The notes beneath the pieces were generated by a model. The model saw only the letters and a program-made list of their open reading frames with translations. It ran no database searches and had not been told where the DNA came from. This document shows, piece after piece, positions 8,705 through 17,105 of a DNA stretch of 64,000 nucleotides (positions are counted from its first letter, which is position 1; each line of letters begins with the position of its first letter). Source of the stretch: Acidobacteriota bacterium (GTDB lineage Bacteria > Acidobacteriota > Terriglobia > Bryobacterales > Bryobacteraceae); NCBI GenBank assembly GCA_029776225.1, contig JAKOTR010000022.1:248001-312000 (forward strand). Reading direction: 5' to 3'. A program made the position numbers and the translations under genes.

Positions 8705-9349
8705 ATGTCCTTCTCAGCCGTACGCCTGGCAATTCTTGCGGCCCTGCCGGCGCTCGCTTTCGCGCAAACCGCGCCCGGCGCCTGGCAATCGCTGTTCGAC
8801 GGGAAGTCCCTAAAAGGATGGCGGGAAACCCCGTTCACCGGGCGCGGTCCGGTTCGCGTGGAGAACGGCGCGATCGTGCTGGGGGCGGGCAAGCCATTGA
8901 CCGGCATTACCTTCCAAAACTCGTTCCCCACAGTGGACTATGAGGTGCGCGTGGAAGCCGCCCGGCTGGAGGGGAACGATTTTTTCGCCTCCATCACTTT
9001 CCCGTATCTGGATTCCTACTGCACCTGGGTGCTAGGCGGCTGGGGCGGGGATATCGTCGGACTATCGAGCATCGACGGCTGGGACGCGGCGGACAACGAA
9101 ACCAGAACGTACTTCGAGTTCGAGAATGGCCGGTGGTATACGCTGCGCCTCCAGGTGACCGAGGAGCGCATCCGTGCCTGGATTGACGAGGAGCGGGTGA
9201 TCAACGTGGAAGTGGGGGGCCGCTCGATCGGGTTGCGGTATGGGGAGATCAGGCTTTCGGCGCCCTTCGGGTTCGCGTCCTATGCGACGACCGGGGCGTT
9301 GCGGAAGATCGAATACCGGGTTCTGCCGTCGAAGCAGGCGCCCCGCTAG
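8705..9349 (+). CDS. Secreted DUF1080 (3-keto-disaccharide hydrolase) family protein
   Basis: The start is taken at ATG 8705, giving a signal peptide ending LAFA-QT; a GTG at 8684 adds only an unlikely N-terminal extension. The 214-residue protein begins with the DUF1080 hallmark WQSLFDGKSLKGWRE and continues as a concanavalin-like beta sandwich (YEVRVEAARLEGNDFFASI, WYTLRLQVTEERIRAWIDEE, LRYGEIRLSAPFGFASY). Members act on 3-keto glycosides or bind sugars outside the cytoplasm. Convergent with a Tat-exported Gfo/Idh/MocA dehydrogenase 32 bases away, a frequent partner of this family. Confidence 0.78.
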   Translation: MSFSAVRLAILAALPALAFAQTAPGAWQSLFDGKSLKGWRETPFTGRGPVRVENGAIVLGAGKPLTGITFQNSFPTVDYEVRVEAARLEGNDFFASITFPYLDSYCTWVLGGWGGDIVGLSSIDGWDAADNETRTYFEFENGRWYTLRLQVTEERIRAWIDEERVINVEVGGRSIGLRYGEIRLSAPFGFASYATTGALRKIEYRVLPSKQAPR

Positions 9350-9381
9350 CCTGGCGCGGCGCCTGCCCCGCGGCGCAGGTG

Positions 9382-10974
9382 TTATCCGTTGAGAGTCCAG
9401 TTATCGCGGTACTTGCGCGAGAGCCACTCGTTGGCCTCTGCCATGTTGGTGATGCGGCCGGAGACGGGATCATACTCGAGCCGCCGCCCGGCACGGTGCG
9501 CCACCAGGCCCAGCAACATCTGCTCCATCATGGTGGCTGAATAATCGAAGTCGCAGTGAGTCTTGCTGCTGGTGCCGTGCGTGACGTTGTTGTACATGCC
9601 CTTGCAGGCGTTGATCCATTCGAGCTGGAACGGGTCGGGGCGCGGGACGCGTCCGGCAAGAATGTTCTCGACGTCCGTGTTCGGCATCCCTAACGCCGCC
9701 GGAAGACCATCGGACGTGAACTGGATTTCTGGGAAACCGCTCGGTCCCGGCTCGGCGCTCGGCATGGCCTTCATGCCGGCGGGAGGCGTCGGGCGCGGGC
9801 GGGGAGCGGCGCTGCGCTGCGCAGCCGCGGGACGGGGCCGCTGCGCCGTCTGCGTGGGCATCCCCGTACCGTTAACGAGCGGCAACAACTGATCCCTGCT
9901 GCGGCGCTGGTAGTAGGTCAGGTCGCCGTCGTCGTTGTTGGGCAGGATGATCCGGCTGGTGAAATCGGCGAAGATCGCGCCCTTGGTGCCCTCGAACACC
10001 GCGCCGTTGCCGACTCGCGAAAAATCGATGTAGCCTCTGGGAGGCTCCGGTTTCAGGCCGCCCTGATACCAAATCACCGTCACCGGGCCGCGCCAATTGT
10101 TCGCCGGATGCTCGAAACTCACTTTGAGTCTGACAGGCGTGATGTTGGGATCATACTTGTCACTGACTTCCTGGTCGACCTCGATGGCCGTGGGAGCGCC
10201 CGCGTCGATGACGTTCCACACGAGGTCCATCGTATGAGCGCCCATGTCGCCGATCTGCCCGACGCCGAAGTCCCGGTACATATTCCAGAACAGGCAGTTC
10301 AGACCGTTCGATCCGCCGAAATACTGCGGGCTGTAAGGGTGATAGGGCGATGGCCCGATCCACTGCTCGTAATGCAGCGTGGCGGGCGGCATGCCCTCCG
10401 CCGCAGGGTAGCCCGGTCTGGGGAGTCTGCGGGCGTCCCAGGCATGTATGGTCTTGAGTTCGCCGATCGCTCCGTCCAGAATCAGCTCGCGCAGCCGCGT
10501 AAAGTTGGGGTAAGCATGACGCTGCGTGCCATGCTGCGTGGCCACCTTGGCTTTCCGCTTTAAGTAGTTCGCGCGAACCGTGCGCACCTCCTCCACGGTG
10601 ATGCCGAGCGGTTTTTCGCAGAACACATGCATGTCGCGGTTCAGCGCCCAATTGGCGATGAATGCGTGGTGGTGATCCGCCGTGCAGATAATCACCGCCT
10701 CGACATCCTTCTGGTCCAAGACCCTGCGCCAGTCCCAATACACTTTCGCTTTGGGGAAGATCTTTGCGGCTTCCTTCGTGCGGAGCTCGTTCACGTCGCA
10801 GATGGCGACAACGTTCTCATTCAGAATGGAAGCGTAGTGCGCCGTCCCGCGGCCCCACACTCCGATGAGAGCGATATTCAGTTTATTGCTGGGTGCTCCC
10901 TGGCCGCGCAAAGTTCCGCTTCTTAAAATGGTCAACCCCGCAGTCGCTGACTTCAGCAAATCGCGTCTCTTCAT
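9382..10974 (-). CDS. Tat-exported Gfo/Idh/MocA oxidoreductase with a proline-rich insert
   Basis: The 530-residue protein starts with a twin-arginine-type leader (KRRDLLKSATAG) and then has the NAD(P)-binding fold (LNIALIGVWGRGTAHYASI) and the family lysine motif HVFCEKPLG. The C-terminal substrate half includes GQIGDMGAHTMDLVWNVIDAG. Around residues 365-405 there is a low-complexity insert rich in Pro, Ala and Arg, absent from typical members of about 430 residues. Such enzymes oxidise sugars, often at C3, with bound nicotinamide. A Shine-Dalgarno AGGAGG (10985-10990) precedes the start. Substrate unknown. Confidence 0.87.
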   Translation of the reverse strand: MKRRDLLKSATAGLTILRSGTLRGQGAPSNKLNIALIGVWGRGTAHYASILNENVVAICDVNELRTKEAAKIFPKAKVYWDWRRVLDQKDVEAVIICTADHHHAFIANWALNRDMHVFCEKPLGITVEEVRTVRANYLKRKAKVATQHGTQRHAYPNFTRLRELILDGAIGELKTIHAWDARRLPRPGYPAAEGMPPATLHYEQWIGPSPYHPYSPQYFGGSNGLNCLFWNMYRDFGVGQIGDMGAHTMDLVWNVIDAGAPTAIEVDQEVSDKYDPNITPVRLKVSFEHPANNWRGPVTVIWYQGGLKPEPPRGYIDFSRVGNGAVFEGTKGAIFADFTSRIILPNNDDGDLTYYQRRSRDQLLPLVNGTGMPTQTAQRPRPAAAQRSAAPRPRPTPPAGMKAMPSAEPGPSGFPEIQFTSDGLPAALGMPNTDVENILAGRVPRPDPFQLEWINACKGMYNNVTHGTSSKTHCDFDYSATMMEQMLLGLVAHRAGRRLEYDPVSGRITNMAEANEWLSRKYRDNWTLNG

Positions 10975-11064
10975 AGGCAGAGGAACCTCCTGAACATAGT
11001 ACAGGATTACAGCGGGCGGAGAAAGCCCTGAAAAGGGAATTAGCGAACAAGAGGCGAATCGGGG

Positions 11065-12261
11065 TTAATTGCGCTTGCGGCCTTCGAGCGCCGCTTTCAA
11101 CTGCCGGTAGGCGCCCTCCTCGAAGTTCAGTTTGACCCGCTCGGCGCCCTCGCTCGGCCTGAAGTTCTGGCGGGGTCCGGTCTTGGCCAGGCAGCGGCCA
11201 AGGAAGGTTGTGGCCTCGGTGTCCTCCGGATTCCGGTCGAGCGCGGCGCGAAAACTGTCTGCCGCGGCGTCGAATTGTCCCTGCTTCCAGAGCACATAGC
11301 CGACGTTGAAGTGGAAGTCCGGATTCCCGGGGTCGCCTTCAAGCGCCTTGCGGAATGCCTCCAAGGCCTCGGGCCGGTTCTGCCGCGACAGCGCCGCCCC
11401 CAGATTGTTGAACACCTCGTTCAGCGGAACGCGTTCCGCCACGATCTCAAACGCCGCTTGCGCTCCGCGGTAATCGCCCGTGAAGTAGCGGCAGAGCCCG
11501 ATCAGGAACGTGGCCTCGGAATAGCGGGGCGAGTTGGGCTTCACCCGCGCGAGCCAGCCGGCCGCGAGCCTGTACTCCTTCTTGGACCAATAGAGGCGGC
11601 CAAGCTCGAAGGCCGGTTCCGACGAACGCTCGTCCAACCGGTGCGCCTGCGTGAAGAAACGGTGCTTCTGCTCGGGGTTGGTAGACAGCAGCCCCCGCGT
11701 GTAGTTTTCCATGGCGTCCAGGCGGACGGGCGGATGTTCGGCCAGAAACTGCTCGGCCGAAGGCGCCAGCTCGGGCGCCAGCGAACTCAGAACCCGCCAC
11801 GCCAGGTGCGATTGCAGTTGGGCCAGTTCCTCCAGCGGCCCGGATTCCAGGAACTCCGGCCCTTTTCGCATGCGGGCCATATCGAGCGTGAAGGCCCTGA
11901 TCCGAATGCGCCCGCGCGAAGCGTCGCCGCCGCCAGGAGCAGGCGTGACTTCAAAGTTGCCGTAGACCACGCGGGAAGCGTCCAGAGCCTCGCCCACCTT
12001 GATCACGGAGGCGTTCGTGAGGTGCGCGTTCGGCCGTATCGACAGGCGGCGGTATACTTCCGCGCGGTCCTCGCGCTCCAGCACCAGCAGCCCTCGGGAA
12101 ACCAACCCTTGCGAGATCGTGTGGGCGATGCTTTCGCCGATCCAATCCAGGTTCGAGGCATTCGGGGTGGAAGATTCGTTGAAGAAGGGCAACACCAGGA
12201 TGGTATCGGCCCGGGCGGGGATCAAGGGGAGGAGGAAACCTAAAATAAGGAGCCGTTTCAT
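11065..12261 (-). CDS. Exported TPR protein with CsgG/FlgO-like N-terminal domain
   Basis: The start at ATG 12261 gives a signal peptide ending IPARA; the TTG 21 bases upstream is less likely. The N-terminal half (about 20-140) resembles the CsgG/FlgO or TolB-N fold: ILVLPFFNESS, then DWIGESIAHTISQGLVSRG and a VLEREDRAEVYRRLSI helix. The C-terminal half carries TPR-like units, for example FNNLGAALSRQNRPEALEAF, DFHFNVGYVLWKQGQFDAA and DTEATTFLGRCLAKTG. The 398-residue product is probably a periplasmic or lipoprotein-like adaptor. Partner unknown. Confidence 0.75.
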   Translation of the reverse strand: MKRLLILGFLLPLIPARADTILVLPFFNESSTPNASNLDWIGESIAHTISQGLVSRGLLVLEREDRAEVYRRLSIRPNAHLTNASVIKVGEALDASRVVYGNFEVTPAPGGGDASRGRIRIRAFTLDMARMRKGPEFLESGPLEELAQLQSHLAWRVLSSLAPELAPSAEQFLAEHPPVRLDAMENYTRGLLSTNPEQKHRFFTQAHRLDERSSEPAFELGRLYWSKKEYRLAAGWLARVKPNSPRYSEATFLIGLCRYFTGDYRGAQAAFEIVAERVPLNEVFNNLGAALSRQNRPEALEAFRKALEGDPGNPDFHFNVGYVLWKQGQFDAAADSFRAALDRNPEDTEATTFLGRCLAKTGPRQNFRPSEGAERVKLNFEEGAYRQLKAALEGRKRN

Positions 12262-12272
12262 CGACTTATGAC

Positions 12273-12278
12273 AGTCTA
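12273..12278 (-). promoter_or_regulatory. -10 box (TAGACT) upstream of the TPR protein gene
   Basis: TAGACT on the minus strand ends 11 bases before the ATG at 12261. The leader would be about five bases long, with no ribosome-binding site. Confidence 0.4.
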
Positions 12279-12389
12279 GCAAACGGCTCCCGGGTGGCCG
12301 GATGGTGGGAAGCCGGTCCGCAGAATGGCCGCCGCCGGCAAAAGCCTGGCTTTCGGGAGGTAAACCGGCGGCTCGAAATTTCCCCTCAT

Positions 12390-12416
12390 CAACTGGAACC
12401 CGGTTGGTTCCAGTTG
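12390..12416. repeat. Perfect 11-bp inverted repeat (hairpin) in a 229-bp gap
   Basis: The arms CAACTGGAACC (12390-12400) and GGTTCCAGTTG (12406-12416) are fully complementary with a 5-base loop. It lies between the 3' end of the GT-C gene and the TPR gene. No U-tract follows on either strand, so it is not a standard terminator. A further nested hairpin region lies at about 12320-12375. It could protect the 3' end of an mRNA or be part of a structured leader. Confidence 0.55.
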
Positions 12417-12490
12417 TTCAGACGAGCGAGTCCGGCAAATGTTCCTTCGCTGTTCCCAAATTTTCCAGGAGCTATCCCGGATGTTCGCCG

Positions 12491-13975
12491 TTAACGCGCG
12501 AGGACGGCGATCCACTGCCCTCGCCGGCTCCAGCGTGCCGTTTCTCTGAGGTTGAAGCGGCGCTCGATTTCGTGCGGTGGAACCTTCGGTTCGTAGCCGT
12601 AGAAACGCCGCGCCACCTCTTGCAGAAAGGGGATGCGGCGCAGATCGAGCTCGGGTTCCCATTCTCTGGAATAAACAACCAGTAGTTGCACGGAATCGGG
12701 CTCCAGAGCGGCGAGTGAACCCGCGCCGAAGCCGCCGATCTCTTTGACGCGCATGGGCCGCGAGACGTAGCCCAGATCGGGCCGCCGCAGCGCGCCGGCC
12801 AAGGGCCACGCCGTGACCACGACCTTGTCCGGGTAGTTCTCCTCGATATAGGCGGCAGCCGACTGTTGCAAGCGCACGAAGTCGGTCACCGCCAGGTTGT
12901 TCTCATACGGGTAGGGGAAAGGAGGATTCCAGAAGAGCGAAAACAGCAGTGCGCCGGCCAGGGCCGCCTGTCCCCAGCGCGCCCATTGAGACGAGACCGA
13001 GGACAGGCCCGCCGCCATCGCGATATAAAGGAGCGGCAGCACAGGCATGAGATACCGCTCGAGCGTTGCGCCGCCGCTTACTGTAACCGCCAGCACGTGC
13101 GCCGCGGCAACCGTCGCCGTGACGCGCCACGCCCGGTTCATGAAGATGCGCGATCGCCAGGCGGCCGCAACACCCAACCATCCGATCCAGTGCCCGTTTT
13201 CCAGCACCAGATATTGAACGCGCCGCAGCAGCGCGAGCAGCAGCCGGACGGGGTGCAGCGGATAGAGAAGATTGTACTCCGCGAATTCGGTGTTGCCGAA
13301 CGGGCTGCCGGTTTGCTTCCAGAGCACGGCCAGCCACCCTGCCAGGGCCGCCGCAGGCAGACAGAACCAGGCGGCCTCCCGGCGCTTTCCCTCGAAGAAC
13401 AGCCAGGCGGCCAACACCGCGGGCACAACCAGGCCGGTTTCCTTCATCAACACGAGCGGCACACAGACCAGCGCGGCGGCGCGATGCCGGTCATCCAGAA
13501 ACAGCAGCAGCGCCCAGAGCGTGAACAGCATTGCCGGCAAGTCAAGCTGCGCAAGCATCGCCTGGGTGTAGAACAGCGGCGAAATCAACAGCAGGAGCAC
13601 CGCGTAGAGCGCGGGCGCGCCGGGCACATTCCTGCAGAGCCGGATGCCTAGCAGGAAAGTGAGCAGCACGGATACCGAGGCGAGCGCCAGCATCGCGAGC
13701 CTCGTGGCAATGATGGAGTATCCGAATACCGACCACACGCCGGCCAGCCAGGCCATCAGCCCCGGCGGATGCACGTTCGGCACGGTCGAACGCGGCACCC
13801 AGAGCCCGCGATGGAACAAGTCAAGGGCGGCGGGAACGAACTGCCCTAGTTCATCCCAGTGATACGGCAAATCAAGCCAAGGCGCGTGGGTGAGGAACAC
13901 CACCAGCGCGAAAACCGCCAGGAAGAAAAGGTAGGTGTCGATCCGGACGCGGTGATACCTGCGGCTCGGCTCCAC
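12491..13975 (-). CDS. GT-C family membrane glycosyltransferase (PMT_2/ArnT-like)
   Basis: This 494-residue integral membrane protein has about 11 predicted transmembrane helices. The first periplasmic loop carries the acidic motif YHWDELGQF (DE about residues 41-42), as in polyprenyl-phosphate-sugar-dependent GT-C enzymes of the PMT_2/ArnT class, followed by HPPGLMAWLAG and a QLDLPAMLFTLWALL segment. These enzymes transfer a sugar from a lipid carrier to protein or glycolipid on the outer face of the inner membrane. It ends the efp-DUF3467 transcription unit; the previous stop is 6 bases away. Acceptor unknown. A second, interrupted GT-C gene lies at 28727-30451. Confidence 0.8.
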   Translation of the reverse strand: MEPSRRYHRVRIDTYLFFLAVFALVVFLTHAPWLDLPYHWDELGQFVPAALDLFHRGLWVPRSTVPNVHPPGLMAWLAGVWSVFGYSIIATRLAMLALASVSVLLTFLLGIRLCRNVPGAPALYAVLLLLISPLFYTQAMLAQLDLPAMLFTLWALLLFLDDRHRAAALVCVPLVLMKETGLVVPAVLAAWLFFEGKRREAAWFCLPAAALAGWLAVLWKQTGSPFGNTEFAEYNLLYPLHPVRLLLALLRRVQYLVLENGHWIGWLGVAAAWRSRIFMNRAWRVTATVAAAHVLAVTVSGGATLERYLMPVLPLLYIAMAAGLSSVSSQWARWGQAALAGALLFSLFWNPPFPYPYENNLAVTDFVRLQQSAAAYIEENYPDKVVVTAWPLAGALRRPDLGYVSRPMRVKEIGGFGAGSLAALEPDSVQLLVVYSREWEPELDLRRIPFLQEVARRFYGYEPKVPPHEIERRFNLRETARWSRRGQWIAVLAR

Positions 13976-13981
13976 GGACTT

Positions 13982-14272
13982 CTACTGAACAATGCCGGCC
14001 TGGTTCTGCGGCTCCAGACGGATCTCACCAAATGCGGCTTCGTACTGTTGAATGTTCTGCTGAAGAATGTTGAACAGAGCTTTGGCCTGCTGCGGGCTCA
14101 AATAGATGCCCTGGAAATTCTGTATCGAAAGCGCGTCGGGGCCGCTCTGGCTGATGACTCCGAAGGAGAGAAAGAAGTCCCACAAATTCGCGCGCACTTG
14201 CACGCTGTTGGCGTAGTTCTCGCGGTATTCGGGAGCCTTCACAAGTTGAATCTGCGGTTGCGACGGTGTCAT
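13982..14272 (-). CDS. DUF3467 family protein
   Basis: This small cytoplasmic protein of 96 residues has the DUF3467 pattern: YANSVQVRANLWDFFLSFG near residue 20-38 and a IYLSPQQAKALFNILQQNI helix at about 56-75. The family is widespread but its function is not known. It starts one base after the efp stop and is followed by the GT-C gene after 6 bases, so the three genes are probably one mRNA. The pairing with EF-P may only reflect shared transcription. Confidence 0.82.
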   Translation of the reverse strand: MTPSQPQIQLVKAPEYRENYANSVQVRANLWDFFLSFGVISQSGPDALSIQNFQGIYLSPQQAKALFNILQQNIQQYEAAFGEIRLEPQNQAGIVQ

Positions 14273-14273
14273 G

Positions 14274-14849
14274 TCAGGTCTTGGCGGGGCCCTTGGCCCT
14301 ATCCATGTATTTCAGATTGGCTACATCCAGCCGGATGACGTCGCCGTTCTTGATGAACGGCGGAACCATGATCTCCAGATCGTTTTCCAGCCGCGCCGGT
14401 TTCCACACATTGTCTACCTGCTGATGGATGGGCGGCGCGGTTTCGGCAATGCGCACTTCCAGCACGTCGGGGAAGGCGACCGACACGGGGCGGTCCTCAA
14501 TTATCTCCACCCCGACCCGCATTTCCGGCTGCAGCAGGACGGCCTGAGGACCGATGACCTGCCGCGGTATGGCGATCTGTTCGTAGTTTTCCGGGTCCAT
14601 GAAGTAGCACAGGTCGCCGTCCTCGTAAAGATGGTCCATCGGCCGTCGGGTTACCTCGATGTCTTCCAGCTTGAGGTCGGCGCGGAAACTGTGCTCCCAA
14701 AGCGCTCCGGTTGAGAGGTTTTTCAGGCGAGCATGTGTGACGCCGCCCATTTTGCCCTGCCCGGAGTGATATTCGGCGGCTAGCACCTTGTATAGCTGGC
14801 CTTCGAAGCGTACGGCCATGCCGGCGCGGAGTTGCGACGCGGTGACCAT
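14274..14849 (-). CDS. efp: Translation elongation factor P
   Basis: EF-P relieves ribosome stalling at polyproline stretches. The start is set at ATG 14849 (MVTASQLRAGM), removing a 19-residue artefact upstream; 191 residues is normal. The three-domain pattern is complete, ending with NGDVIRLDVANLKYMDRA. The domain I loop reads SGQGKMGG with the tip lysine at position 33 and is one residue longer than the PGKG loop of E. coli, where Lys34 is beta-lysylated. No modification enzyme (EpmA, EarP, YmfI) is in the window. A TATGCT -10 lies about 30 bases upstream. Confidence 0.95.
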   Translation of the reverse strand: MVTASQLRAGMAVRFEGQLYKVLAAEYHSGQGKMGGVTHARLKNLSTGALWEHSFRADLKLEDIEVTRRPMDHLYEDGDLCYFMDPENYEQIAIPRQVIGPQAVLLQPEMRVGVEIIEDRPVSVAFPDVLEVRIAETAPPIHQQVDNVWKPARLENDLEIMVPPFIKNGDVIRLDVANLKYMDRAKGPAKT

Positions 14850-14921
14850 CGTGTACTCAACACTCCGGACTTTAGCATACAACAAGCGGGACGTCCGGCC
14901 GGGCATCCAGCCGTGGTGGGG

Positions 14922-15701
14922 TCAGTTGCCGGTCGCCATGTCACCCGTGCGGCGATACCGCCCGTAGCTTTGCTGCTCCGAGAGGTTGTGGGAAATCAAT
15001 CCCAGAATCTTCGCGTTCACCTGCATCTCAAAGAGCGTCGGCAGCCAGACGTCCTCTTCCACCGGCTCTTTCTCGAGAACGAATTTCGTGCCCGGGTCTA
15101 TCCGCGCCAGGAATCCCTCGAAATAGACCGGCCGGTCGACCTGGGCTTCCGCTCTCACCCAGCGAAAGCTGTCGACGTCGATCCATAGCCTGCCTCGCAT
15201 TCCGGTGAGAACCTTGGCCTTGGAGTTAACCGGCTTGTAATTGGGATCGGGCTCGGCATCGAAGACATAAACGTCGTGTCCGCGAAGTTTTTGCGTGCCG
15301 AGCAGGCGGAATTGGAAGGCGCGCGCCATTTCGGACAGCAGCAGGTCTTCCTGCTGCTTCTGCTTCAGATATTTCGATACGCGCTTCTGCCGCTCCTGAG
15401 GCGATTCCCGCTTCCGCGCCGCCAGTTCTTCCTCCATTTTTTGCGTTTCGCGGCGCTGCTCTTCGTCCGTTAAGGGACGCCCGTCGATGGCCACCAGCCG
15501 CCGGTATGGCGAGCCGAGCATCATGAAAACTTCGTATGTTTTCGAGACCGAACCGCCGGACTTCTCCGTCGCCAGGTAGGAATAAGCAGACTGCGCCTTA
15601 AAATCGGCGGCATTTGCCTCAACGGAGTTTCTAATGATCGCCCCTGTATCCGGGATTGCGATCGGGGAGACAAGGAGTAGGAGGGACAACAAACTGCTCA
15701 T
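14922..15701 (-). CDS. Exported LolA/RseB-like protein of unknown function
   Basis: The 259-residue product has a Sec signal peptide and a layout like outer-membrane-lipoprotein-sorting folds: SYLATEKSGGSVSKTYEVFM, then a highly charged helical insert rich in E, R, K and Q (about residues 76-125), then YVFDAEPDPNY, GRLWIDVDSFRWVRAEAQV and FEMQVNAKILGL. Such half-barrel proteins sense or carry lipids in the periplasm. The charged coiled insert is unusual for LolA. It is followed by efp but separated by 72 bases. Role inferred only from fold-like spacing. Confidence 0.65.
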   Translation of the reverse strand: MSSLLSLLLLVSPIAIPDTGAIIRNSVEANAADFKAQSAYSYLATEKSGGSVSKTYEVFMMLGSPYRRLVAIDGRPLTDEEQRRETQKMEEELAARKRESPQERQKRVSKYLKQKQQEDLLLSEMARAFQFRLLGTQKLRGHDVYVFDAEPDPNYKPVNSKAKVLTGMRGRLWIDVDSFRWVRAEAQVDRPVYFEGFLARIDPGTKFVLEKEPVEEDVWLPTLFEMQVNAKILGLISHNLSEQQSYGRYRRTGDMATGN

Positions 15702-15801
15702 TACTGCTCAGAAAGTGGGACGGAGGCTGTTCGCCTCCGGTTGCCCCAGATCCCGGATTCAAAAGAAGATTTAATTGCCGCGCGGGGGCTATAAAAGCGT
15801 C

Positions 15802-15823
15802 GGGCCGGGCAGATGCCCGGCCC
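15802..15823 (-). terminator. Probable Rho-independent terminator of the dehydrogenase gene
   Basis: A perfect 9-bp GC stem (GGGCCGGGC / GCCCGGCCC) with a 4-base loop lies 40 bases after the stop at 15863. On the minus strand it is followed by GACGC and then a short TTTT run. The T-run is short and offset, so termination may be partial. Confidence 0.55.
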
Positions 15824-15862
15824 GCCAATCGATACCGCCGGCTGTTGCCAGCCTGTCCGTTG

Positions 15863-17032
15863 TTATGCCTTTGCTTCGGCCGCTACCGGATCGATTTTTA
15901 CCCAGGCGCCCTTTTGCGCGCTCTCAAGTACTTTTTCGAGCACCCGCATCATCTGGTAACCATCGGCAAAGGTAGGATACTCCACCGGCGCCGACCGGTC
16001 GGCGATGGTGGCATAGAAGCGGCGGAAGCACTGCTTGTGCGCGTCGTCGTAGCCCTCGCTGTGGCCGCCCGGCAGGTCGGCGAAGCTGCGCGCTTTCTCG
16101 GCCATCAGGGACGGGTCCTTGATGATGATCTGGTTCGAGCTGTTGCGCTGCCCGATCCACAACTCGTCGGGTCGCTCCTGGTTCCAGATCACGCCCGCCT
16201 TCGTGCCGTAGATTTCGATCTGCAAGCGGTTCTTGCAGCCCACGTTCACCTGGCTCGCGGTGAACGCGCCGCGCGCGCGGTCGCCCAGGCGCAGGAGCAC
16301 CGCTCCGAAGTCTTCCGTATCGATGGGCACTTCGTCGTAATCTTCCGGACGCAGCGTCTTTCCGGCGAAGGTCTCCACGGCCTGCTTCGGCCGCTTGCGG
16401 GTCTTGTGGAACGTTTGCAGGTCCGCGCAGAGCGCCGTGATCTGGAGCCCGGTGACGTGCTGCACCATGTCCATCCAGTGCGAGCCGATGTCCCCCATCA
16501 CGCGCAACGGCCCGTTGTCCTTAGCAACAATGCGCCAGTTCCAGTCCGTGTCGTACAGCAGCCAGTCCTGGGAATAAGTGCCCTGCACCACCAGGATTTC
16601 GCCGAGCTCGCCGTTCTCCCGCATCCGCCGCATTTGCTGCACCATCGGGTAATAGCGCAGGTTGTGGTTCAGGCAGTTGGCGAGCTTCTTCTCGCGGGCG
16701 ATTTCCATCAGCTCCCGGGCTTCCTCCGAGGAGACCGCGAGCGGCTTTTCGCACAGCACGTGCTTGCCGGCGAGCATGGCCTCTTTCGAGATCGGAAAGT
16801 GCGTGGCGTTCGGAGTGCAGACGTGGACGGCCTCGATCGAGGGGTCTGCCAGAACCTTCCGGTAATCGCCGGTAACGTTTTCGATTCCCATCTGCTCGCC
16901 GAACGACTTGGCCAGCTCCTCCGTCTCGCCGGCAACGGCGGCGATCTCAACGTTACCCAGCCGGCGAATCGCCTCAGTGTGTACCCGGCCCATAAATCCA
17001 GTGCCGATGACGGCAGTTCTAATCTTCCGCAT
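15863..17032 (-). CDS. Cytoplasmic Gfo/Idh/MocA family dehydrogenase
   Basis: The start at ATG 17032 yields the Rossmann motif at once (KIRTAVIGTGFMGRVHTEAI), with no signal peptide, so this paralogue acts in the cytoplasm, unlike the two Tat-exported ones in the window. The 389-residue length is typical. HVLCEKPLAV carries the catalytic-site lysine, and DIGSHWMDMVQHVTGLQ the substrate-domain Asp-His pair. A Shine-Dalgarno-like AAAGGA precedes the start. Members oxidise inositols or other polyols and sugars; the substrate cannot be read from sequence. Confidence 0.88.
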   Translation of the reverse strand: MRKIRTAVIGTGFMGRVHTEAIRRLGNVEIAAVAGETEELAKSFGEQMGIENVTGDYRKVLADPSIEAVHVCTPNATHFPISKEAMLAGKHVLCEKPLAVSSEEARELMEIAREKKLANCLNHNLRYYPMVQQMRRMRENGELGEILVVQGTYSQDWLLYDTDWNWRIVAKDNGPLRVMGDIGSHWMDMVQHVTGLQITALCADLQTFHKTRKRPKQAVETFAGKTLRPEDYDEVPIDTEDFGAVLLRLGDRARGAFTASQVNVGCKNRLQIEIYGTKAGVIWNQERPDELWIGQRNSSNQIIIKDPSLMAEKARSFADLPGGHSEGYDDAHKQCFRRFYATIADRSAPVEYPTFADGYQMMRVLEKVLESAQKGAWVKIDPVAAEAKA

Positions 17033-17105
17033 AGCGTTCCTAGTCCTTTCGATAGTCGTGGATGCCAACAGACAATGTATCGCAATCGCGCCTGTGGTGG
17101 CGCCG

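Noticed and set aside
12320-12375. A c-di-GMP-type riboswitch
   Set aside because: Some GC-rich segments look similar, but the conserved loop sequences of the GEMM aptamers are missing.
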